Shown here one piece after another: positions 6,583 to 11,153 of a stretch of 11,153 nucleotides of DNA. Below the pieces are notes generated by a model that had not been told where the DNA came from, did not search any database, and saw only the letters and a list, made by a program, of their open reading frames with translations. How positions within the stretch are numbered: the first letter of the stretch is position 1; every line of letters starts with the position of its first letter. The translations under genes and the position numbers were made by a program. Source of the DNA: UBA5499 sp002426275. GTDB lineage: Bacteria; Bacillota; DTU084. The stretch spans positions 1 through 11,153 of the forward strand of contig CALASN010000005.1 in the NCBI GenBank assembly GCA_937888735.1. Reading direction: 5' to 3'.

Positions 6583-7433
6583 GACTGAAGCTTCAAATTA
6601 ATGAAATTCAAGACTAAAAGCACCGCGAAAATGAGCACGGAGATAGTCACGGCATAGTTCATATTCCAGTAAGTAAACGCCTGATGATACATATAAAGCC
6701 CTATGGTTTCAGATTTTTCCATGGGACCGCCGCCTGTCATGATGAATGGCGTCATAAATTGATTGAATCCGCCTATCAGCGCTAGGATGAATTGGATGCC
6801 GATGATCGGACGCAGATGTGGCAACTGAATATAGCGAATTTTTGCCCAGATTGAAGCTCCGTCAATCAATGCCGCTTCATACAGTTCGCTGGAGATTCCT
6901 TCTAATCCGGCCAAGTACACCAGCGACCCGTAGCCTACCCCAATCAAACCCGGCATCACAAGCCAAACAAGGACTAACTGTGGATCGTTCAGGAACATCT
7001 GTCTTGCTATGCCTATTCTTTCAAAAATCGTGTTAAGAAATCCATAGTCCGGATTGTAAATCCACTTCCACAAGATGGTGGTCACTATGGAAGGCAAGAT
7101 GGCCGGAATAAAATAACTGATGCGGAAAAAAACCTTCAACCAGCGTAATTCGTTGAGAAAGACAGCCATTAAAATGGGCGGCCAGAAGGTAATGAGCAGG
7201 CTTATTCCCAACATGCGCAAAGTAACTGCCCATGAGAGCCAAAATTGTTGATCTGAAAATGCGCGTTGATAATTTTGGAAGCCGCAAAACGGACCTGCGG
7301 CGAAGCCGTTTTGCGAAAAAAAGGTCATAACTAAAGAACGTAAAATTGGATACCACTTAAAAAACATAAAAGCGAACAGCGCCGGAATGATAAATAGCCA
7401 ACCGACGCTTATCTGGCGCCTTAAAACCTTCAA
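6570..7433 (-). CDS. Sugar ABC transporter permease, MalF/UgpA-type (CUT1)
   Basis: First inner-membrane permease of the importer, 287 residues. Membrane segments include residues about 9-30, 69-93, 105-122, 153-177, 210-232 and 259-281. The EAA loop YEAALIDGASIWAKIRYIQLP is at about 185-205, and the family hallmark FIMTGGGP is at 230-237. Translation starts at a rare TTG (7433): AAGGGAGG lies 7 nt before it and no ATG occurs until residue 23, inside the first membrane segment. The gap to the binding-protein stop is 19 bp. It pairs with the MalG-type permease that follows; the ATPase is not in the window. Confidence 0.93.
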   Translation of the reverse strand: MKVLRRQISVGWLFIIPALFAFMFFKWYPILRSLVMTFFSQNGFAAGPFCGFQNYQRAFSDQQFWLSWAVTLRMLGISLLITFWPPILMAVFLNELRWLKVFFRISYFIPAILPSIVTTILWKWIYNPDYGFLNTIFERIGIARQMFLNDPQLVLVWLVMPGLIGVGYGSLVYLAGLEGISSELYEAALIDGASIWAKIRYIQLPHLRPIIGIQFILALIGGFNQFMTPFIMTGGGPMEKSETIGLYMYHQAFTYWNMNYAVTISVLIFAVLLVLNFINLKLQSRGE

Positions 7434-7452
7434 GAAGATGCCTCCCTTGCTG

Positions 7453-8787
7453 TCACTGATAATAGCGACGAATAGCTTCTGCGACTGCTTTTTTTAGTTC
7501 AGCGCTCGGATTTGCCGCCTTTTCTAAGAGCACTTTTTGAATGGGAGTATCCGTTAGTCCCTTAACCTCCATATAGTGCGGGGCATTAGGTTCCGGACGG
7601 CTGTTATTCATAGCCATACTCATGGCTTGAGACCAAGAAGCAGGCACCTTCACGTAATCGCTCTGAGAAAATCCATTGTAAACGCTGATGTCCGGGGTTA
7701 GCTTATCTTGAGCTTCATTGAACTTCCAGCTAGCTATGGTCTCTTCCTTGCTGACAATAAATTCAATCCACTTCCAAGCCGCTTCTTTCTCCTCAGGGCT
7801 CGCGTTGACATTGACGCACCAAGCGGCTCCGCTGCGCTGATTTACCTGCAGTCCAGACGGTCCAGCCGGCTGCGGCGCCATTGCGACTTGTTCGGAAGTA
7901 AGACCGAATTTATCCTTCATGCCACCGTAACTGCTGGGCGGCGCTACTAACATAGCGAGCCGGCCCGTGGCAAAATCATTGTTAAGATCCCCAAGCTGAG
8001 ATAAAACGTTAGTCTGAATGACATTGTATTTCCAGCGCAGGTCTTTGTAAAATTGTAAAGCCCGAGCCGCTTTTGGACTATCGAAAGCCGGACGCCATTT
8101 GCCGTTCTCTTCCACCATCATCTCGCCGCCGGCCTGCCAGACGTAATCCTGAAAATACCAGCCGGACATTTTTTGCCCTGTGAGAACCCCAAATCCATAC
8201 TGATTTTTACTTCGATCGGTTAATTTTACGGCATAATCGGCCATTTCCTGCCACGTCGCAGGTCCCTTTTGAGGATCCAGGCCTGCGGCTTTAAATAAAT
8301 CGGGCCGGTAAAATAAAACCTTCACATAAAACTGTGTGGGAACCCCATAAACTTTCCGCCCGCTCTTCACAGCCGCCCACAGATCGGCAATTACCTCTCG
8401 GCGCAAATTCCAACTCTTCATGTGCGGCGCTAAATCTTCTACGTACCCGCTTTTAATAAAATCCTGCATTGAATTTTCCACCATAATAAAAGCTGCTGGT
8501 CCCCCGCCGCTTTCAATAATGGAGGCTAAGCGCTGCGGAAATTCAGCGTAGGTATACGGATTCACTTGGTCGACTACCTGAATGTGCGGATACTTTTTCT
8601 TAAAACGCGCTAATCTTTGCTCATAAAAGTCCACAGCTGCCTGCGAGGTGCCTGGGGCAGGCTTCAGCCATAATCGCAATTGCACCTGTCCGTCGCTGGT
8701 TTTAGTCGTTTGATCGGAACACCCGGCCAGCAACGCTCCCAACAGCGCGATGACAAAACCGATCAACAGCCACCTGCTTTGCTTCAT
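7453..8787 (-). CDS. Extracellular solute-binding lipoprotein of a sugar ABC transporter (family 1)
   Basis: Captures a sugar or oligosaccharide and delivers it to the two permeases encoded next. The ATG at 8787 gives 444 residues, normal for the family. The signal peptide ends in lipobox LLAGC with Cys at residue 23. The mature part begins VQLRLWL, followed by FYEQRLARFKKKYPHIQV, the conserved KVYGVPTQFYVKVLFYRPDLF (about 145-165) and GRLAMLVAPPSS further on. An in-frame TTG at 8793 is only 2 nt from AAGGAGG, whereas the ATG is 8 nt away, so the ATG is preferred. Aromatic residues are frequent (for example GWYFQDYVW), as in oligosaccharide binders, but the substrate cannot be named. It lies 15 bp after the barrel gene and is probably co-transcribed with it. 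Confidence 0.94.
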   Translation of the reverse strand: MKQSRWLLIGFVIALLGALLAGCSDQTTKTSDGQVQLRLWLKPAPGTSQAAVDFYEQRLARFKKKYPHIQVVDQVNPYTYAEFPQRLASIIESGGGPAAFIMVENSMQDFIKSGYVEDLAPHMKSWNLRREVIADLWAAVKSGRKVYGVPTQFYVKVLFYRPDLFKAAGLDPQKGPATWQEMADYAVKLTDRSKNQYGFGVLTGQKMSGWYFQDYVWQAGGEMMVEENGKWRPAFDSPKAARALQFYKDLRWKYNVIQTNVLSQLGDLNNDFATGRLAMLVAPPSSYGGMKDKFGLTSEQVAMAPQPAGPSGLQVNQRSGAAWCVNVNASPEEKEAAWKWIEFIVSKEETIASWKFNEAQDKLTPDISVYNGFSQSDYVKVPASWSQAMSMAMNNSRPEPNAPHYMEVKGLTDTPIQKVLLEKAANPSAELKKAVAEAIRRYYQ

Positions 8788-8795
8788 GATCAATG

Positions 8796-8802
8796 CCTCC
8801 TT
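8796..8802 (-). promoter_or_regulatory. Ribosome binding site AAGGAGG of the binding-protein gene
   Basis: A perfect AAGGAGG directly after the barrel gene's stop codon TAG (8805-8803). An 8-nt spacer to the ATG at 8787 decides for that start over the TTG at 8793. Confidence 0.75.
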
Positions 8803-11153
8803 CTAAAATCTGATCCCGTAATTGAACAGAAAATAGTTGCAGTAGTTCGCCATGCGGTGATTTTCTTTGCGGCTGATCCACCAATAATTGCTGTAATCGA
8901 ACGCTTCCTCAGTCAAAGGATGCCGTGTTGTGTTAATGACGTTTTGCGTCAGCCACGGGGCGTTACGCCCGAAATTGTCCAGAGGATTGTCCCAATAGCC
9001 GTAATTGATCACAAACCAACCGTTTTCCGTATCAATGCGGTATTGCGCGTTGAAAACCGTCAGCGCCGCAAGGCCCGAGTCTGCCGGGAAACTGGTGCAG
9101 CGCAAGGTGAACGTATTGTTTGTGTTCGAAGTAAATCTGTACGTCAGTTTATTGTCTAAAGCGCAGAGCACGTAGCCTGTGGGCAGCTGCGGATCGTCTG
9201 GTCCATGGGCGGTCACCAGATCAAGATCGTGGCGCAGCGCGCCGCCAAGCCAGGGAATACCCAGCCTTAAGGCTCCCACCAGCGAGGTGCCAGCCGTAAC
9301 TTCAGCCAGATCGGACCACTGCGTCCAAACCTGCCCCAAAAAGGTTAAGTCTACGTTCTTCAAATTGAAAAGCTGCACCCTGAGCCTGCGATCCAGATTA
9401 GCTCTCACTTGCCAAAAGCTGAAGTCCTCAGGATTGACCCGCTCGTAGCCGCGCTGGGTGAGGAGTCCTAAAAAATCGTAATTCCCCCGTAGCCCCCTGA
9501 CCGAAAAACTTCCTTTAGTCCGCGGCGCCACCTCCCCTTCTAGACCAGCTTCCCACAGGTAGGAAGCTCCATAATCATGCCCTGCGTTGGCCAGCAATCT
9601 CTCTCTGCGCTCAGATCTGACAGTGAAAACCAGCGAGCGCTCCAGCTGCCTTTGATAAGCCAGCTTGTACTGGGCTAAATAGTTTCGCCCTATCCCCAGA
9701 TACTGACGCAGCAGCGTCCCGGCGGAGAGGGTCTTGCCGCTATCCGGCAGGAGCTGCAAATCCATCTGCGCCTGACGGTAATCTTCATTTCCCAGCAAAT
9801 CCAAATCCCTGTCCCAATACTCGGTTCTGCGCAAGGGATCCAACCAACGGTTGTTTACGATCCTGCCGGTCAGCCGAGAGGGATACTCTAGAATCGTCCC
9901 CTCCACGCTTGCGGAAAGATCCGCGCTCCGCATGCCCAAATAGCGGCTCACCTCGGAGACATTGTTGAGAGCACTCCAAGATGCTAAATATTTACTTTCA
10001 AAAAATTTCAGATCCTTACCGCGGCCCAAGGACGCGTAAGTTTGGGCCGGATCCCGGGCCATAACCCACTGGTAATCGGGACTCACAGTCCGCCAAAAGC
10101 CGTCTATGGTGACAGAGCCCATTTTGAACCCTTCGAGATCAAGCATTGCCGCGCCGCCGCCTATGGCGCCCAGGCTTTCCGTCTTTCCTTCTTGCGTTAA
10201 ATTCGCCCGCCAAGCGGCCAGGCTCACGGAGCCCGCGGCAGCCAGCTTTCCGGCGCCGGCTTTCCCCTGCCAGTCGAGCTCCAGCGCTTGTTTGCTGTAG
10301 CCTAAGGTGGCGGCCTTCCCGTCGTAGAGCTGCAGCCTGGAGCCAACATTATCGTTACTGTTTTTCATCAGCAATGGGTTATCAACCATCTTGGCGCCAT
10401 AATAAATTCCCCAACTATCCTGCGCCTGTAAGAGGCTTTCGCCTTCAACCCCTCCGTAGGCATAGTAGGCCCTCTCCTCCAAACCTCCCTGAAAGCTTCC
10501 TGCGGCCGCTCCGGTCCCATTGGGACCGGTTTTCAGCGCCGCCACACCTTCAGGCATGGTTTCCACATAATGGGTAAACCTATTTTCGTCTCTCCAGTAA
10601 GAGGGCGTTCCCCTTCGAAAGACATTGCCGAAATATTCCCAGCCCCCGGCCGCCTTGCCGCTGATGCGTAGGCCCAGGTCATCGGTCCACACGCCGTCGC
10701 TATAGATCGGCGCGCGGAAATTTCCCAAAAGGCCCCGGGATCTGAACAGACTGCCCTGCGCCAGTTCAGCTTGAACTTTGTTTCCTCCCAGACGAAAGTT
10801 CATGGCAGACCATCTGCGGGAATTCACCAGCCGATAAGCCTGCGCGGTCTGCCCGGGCAAGGCGGTCAGAGAAAAGTTCAAAATCAGCGGGAAACGAAAA
10901 TACATCTCTCCTCTGTGACTGCTTCCTTCAAGAGTGAGGCCAAACTCATTGGCCCAGACGGAGGGAGAGCTGCCGAAAGTGCGCGCAAGCCACGGATAGG
11001 TTTGAGTTTTCGTGAGATCGTGTCCGCTTTCATCGAGGATGACCGAAGAACTATAATTGCCTCTAATGCTCAAATCTAGCCCTTCCCCCAAAGCCTGTGG
11101 CAACAGACCCAGCCAGAGGGCAAAGAGCGCTAAAGGCAGTTTAGCCGGCAGTT
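8803..11153 (-). CDS. Secreted outer-membrane beta-barrel protein, porin-like (N-terminus cut by window edge)
   Basis: Open from the right edge to TAG at 8803, 782 residues in view; the start codon lies outside. The first visible residues (LPAKLPLALFALWLGLLPQA) are the end of a Sec signal peptide, with likely cleavage after PQA, so an apparent TTG start at 11103 is internal. The mature part has no long hydrophobic helix; it has many short alternating polar/aromatic stretches separated by Gly/Asn/Asp-rich turns, and it ends in NYCNYFLFNYGIRF. A C-terminal Phe in such a strand is the usual recognition signal of the outer-membrane assembly machinery. No SLH, plug or TonB-box region is visible. 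Inferred role: a pore or receptor that lets the sugar cross the outer membrane before the binding protein takes it. I do not recognise a named family; the barrel assignment rests on these general traits. Confidence 0.8.
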   Translation of the reverse strand, partial: LPAKLPLALFALWLGLLPQALGEGLDLSIRGNYSSSVILDESGHDLTKTQTYPWLARTFGSSPSVWANEFGLTLEGSSHRGEMYFRFPLILNFSLTALPGQTAQAYRLVNSRRWSAMNFRLGGNKVQAELAQGSLFRSRGLLGNFRAPIYSDGVWTDDLGLRISGKAAGGWEYFGNVFRRGTPSYWRDENRFTHYVETMPEGVAALKTGPNGTGAAAGSFQGGLEERAYYAYGGVEGESLLQAQDSWGIYYGAKMVDNPLLMKNSNDNVGSRLQLYDGKAATLGYSKQALELDWQGKAGAGKLAAAGSVSLAAWRANLTQEGKTESLGAIGGGAAMLDLEGFKMGSVTIDGFWRTVSPDYQWVMARDPAQTYASLGRGKDLKFFESKYLASWSALNNVSEVSRYLGMRSADLSASVEGTILEYPSRLTGRIVNNRWLDPLRRTEYWDRDLDLLGNEDYRQAQMDLQLLPDSGKTLSAGTLLRQYLGIGRNYLAQYKLAYQRQLERSLVFTVRSERRERLLANAGHDYGASYLWEAGLEGEVAPRTKGSFSVRGLRGNYDFLGLLTQRGYERVNPEDFSFWQVRANLDRRLRVQLFNLKNVDLTFLGQVWTQWSDLAEVTAGTSLVGALRLGIPWLGGALRHDLDLVTAHGPDDPQLPTGYVLCALDNKLTYRFTSNTNNTFTLRCTSFPADSGLAALTVFNAQYRIDTENGWFVINYGYWDNPLDNFGRNAPWLTQNVINTTRHPLTEEAFDYSNYWWISRKENHRMANYCNYFLFNYGIRF

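Noticed and set aside
8680..9159. Open frame of 159 codons on the plus strand, and others such as 4380-4772 and 10146-10577
   Set aside because: They lie antisense to clearly real genes, have no ribosome site or recognisable protein pattern, and are explained by codon bias of the true genes.
11101..11103. TTG as the start of the barrel gene
   Set aside because: The frame stays open upstream to the window edge and encodes the hydrophobic core of a signal peptide, so the true start lies outside.

Overview
The window shows one side of a carbohydrate-uptake locus from a bacterium with two membranes. Every gene I can support is on the minus strand, so transcription runs from the right edge to the left. 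The base composition is moderate. An outer-membrane-type beta-barrel protein sits directly in front of a CUT1-type sugar ABC transporter, which points to a diderm. The regulators (GntR/LacI chimeras related to AraR, and a LacI-type protein), the strong AAGGAGG ribosome sites and the style of the transporter look Firmicutes-like. A diderm clostridial-type lineage (Limnochordia- or Halanaerobiales-like) is a reasonable but unproven guess; nothing in the window fixes the taxonomy.

Layout in transcription order. (1) 11153-8803: secreted beta-barrel protein; its signal peptide is visible and its start codon lies beyond the window. (2) 8787-7453: sugar-binding lipoprotein. (3) 7433-6570: first permease, TTG start. 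(4) 6565-5693: second permease. These four are packed with gaps of 4 to 19 bp and end at a clear intrinsic terminator (5611-5650). They form one import operon: passage across the outer membrane, capture by the binding protein, and transport through the inner membrane. No ATPase is encoded here, so a shared ATPase of MsmX type elsewhere is likely.

Then come three sugar-sensing regulators in a row. (5) 5402-4296: a GntR/LacI chimera, with a palindrome-rich region upstream that includes an AraR-like operator. (6) 4107-3098: a LacI-type regulator whose DNA-binding domain is broken by a one-base frameshift. (7) 2980-1796: a second GntR/LacI chimera behind a TTGACA promoter. The last gene, (8) 1603 to the left edge, is a modular lipoprotein with carbohydrate-binding-like jelly rolls, a carboxypeptidase-regulatory-like domain and a FlgD-type Ig-like domain; its end is outside the window.

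The most notable points are the barrel protein operonic with an ABC sugar importer, the three different sugar regulators side by side, the frameshift exactly in the helix-turn-helix of the middle one, a possible 10-codon leader ORF before it, the cluster of perfect palindromes at 5454-5533, and the structured leader before the lipoprotein gene. I see no RNA genes, mobile elements or CRISPR arrays.
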